64,000 nt of DNA. Source: CAZOOM01 sp964460795. Its GTDB lineage: Bacteria > Omnitrophota > Omnitrophia > Omnitrophales > Aquincolibacteriaceae. More model-generated notes on the stretch are below. The model did not search any database. It was not told the origin of the DNA and saw only the letters and a list, made by a program, of their open reading frames with translations. How positions within the stretch are numbered: the stretch's first letter is position 1. The stretch itself is not shown here. The stretch spans positions 1 to 64,000 of the forward strand of contig CAYWRU010000009.1 of the NCBI GenBank assembly GCA_964460795.1, in the 5' to 3' direction.

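Larger units (their letters stand above)
34696..62628 (-). repeat. RSEVR junction tag family, about 39 sites
   Basis: The pentapeptide R-S-E-(V/L/I/M/A)-R recurs at boundaries. Left coordinates of the 15-base sites: 62614, 62209, 61747, 61201, 60766, 60025 (PAEVR), 59317, 58993, 57826, 57529, 56527, 55891, 53338, 52975, 52762, 52312, 51910, 51796, 51223, 47554, 46786, 46450, 46051, 45004, 43561, 43018, 41983 (RAEVR), 41752, 41659, 41359, 41257, 41047, 39151 (with an overlapping RSEMR at 39139), 38653, 38350, 37066 (RAEVR), 36208, 35656, 34696. The next residue is usually N, S, A, G or T. Codons vary freely: Ser as TCC, TCT, TCA, TCG and AGC (39139, 46450); Arg as CGN and AGA. The tag is therefore conserved as protein, not simply as DNA. 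Confidence 0.9.

Noticed and set aside
34666..64000. Integron-type cassette array
   Set aside because: Tags are only 15 bases, vary freely at synonymous positions and lack attC-type symmetry; no integrase is seen in the window. A DNA-recombination origin remains possible but is not supported directly.
34666..64000. Intein-mediated splicing at the junctions
   Set aside because: No His-Asn followed by Cys/Ser/Thr and no intein blocks are visible near tags; segments are different proteins rather than one recurring intein.
34666..64000. CRISPR array
   Set aside because: The repeated element is a short, codon-variable coding motif with irregular spacing from 93 to about 3,650 bases, not regular direct repeats with spacers.

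Overview
The window looks like part of a genome-bin contig from an uncultivated Gram-negative bacterium. The best guess is Omnitrophota (former OP3) or a close relative. That assignment is inference. It rests on a single reading frame longer than 29 kb (giant ORFs are known from Omnitrophota), an exosortase-associated TIGR04073-type protein, many outer-membrane-type lipoproteins and secreted repeat proteins, and moderate GC. Nearly every gene lies on the minus strand, so read the window from high to low coordinates. Two runs of N (929-938 and 26635-26734) are assembly gaps.

Region 1 (80-10171) appears to be one long operon behind a TTGACA-17-TAAGAT promoter. It holds rplU, rpmA, obg, proB, proA, nadD, two CNNM/CorC-type membrane proteins, a secreted protein, a ParA ATPase fused to a glycogen-binding (AMPK/CBM48-type) domain, a MinD-like protein and two unknown genes. 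Region 2 (10222-16174) is a second operon behind TTGACT-17-TATAAT: a DUF4870-type membrane protein, a coiled-coil protein, a DUF151 nuclease-type protein, trxB, a TlpA-like thioredoxin lipoprotein, a small acidic protein, a DUF547 protein and a Nit-type amidase. Region 3 (16184-21888) is a riboflavin operon (ribBA, ribH, nusB, ribD, ribE) followed by the TIGR04073-type gene, a CbiX-like chelatase, a 2Fe-2S thioredoxin-like ferredoxin and a small secreted protein. A structured RNA candidate lies just upstream.

Region 4 (22246-29963) is one very large secreted protein gene, cut by an N gap inside its tandem repeats. It carries beta-sandwich repeats and a glucoamylase-like domain. Region 5 (30203-34433) carries tRNA-Leu(UAA), tRNA-Cys(GCA), a glycine-zipper lipoprotein, a cluster of perfect hairpins, and the operon yicC-gmk-rpoZ-coaC-coaB. 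Short hairpin repeats built from AGTAACCAG-type units are scattered between genes.

Region 6 (34666-64000) is the exceptional part: one uninterrupted frame of at least 9,774 codons, still open at the window edge. It is a chain of roughly 38 unrelated cassettes separated by a five-residue tag, R-S-E-(V/L/I)-R. The cassettes include a possible zinc metallopeptidase, a receiver domain, an HD phosphohydrolase, a DapA-type aldolase with its catalytic Tyr and Lys, a xylose-isomerase-like barrel, carrier-protein-like domains, an XRE helix-turn-helix, HEAT-like proteins, several two-helix membrane proteins, a pilin-like N-terminal helix, and two proteins that start with lipoprotein signal peptides. 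One cassette contains a complete opposite-strand gene with its own promoter and ribosome-binding site. Several cassettes include intergenic-type hairpin repeats read in frame. The tag is kept at the amino-acid level while its codons vary, including AGC/TCN serine and CGN/AGA arginine switches. My leading interpretation is a giant bacterial polyprotein assembled from former independent genes, with RSEVR as junction and possible processing site.
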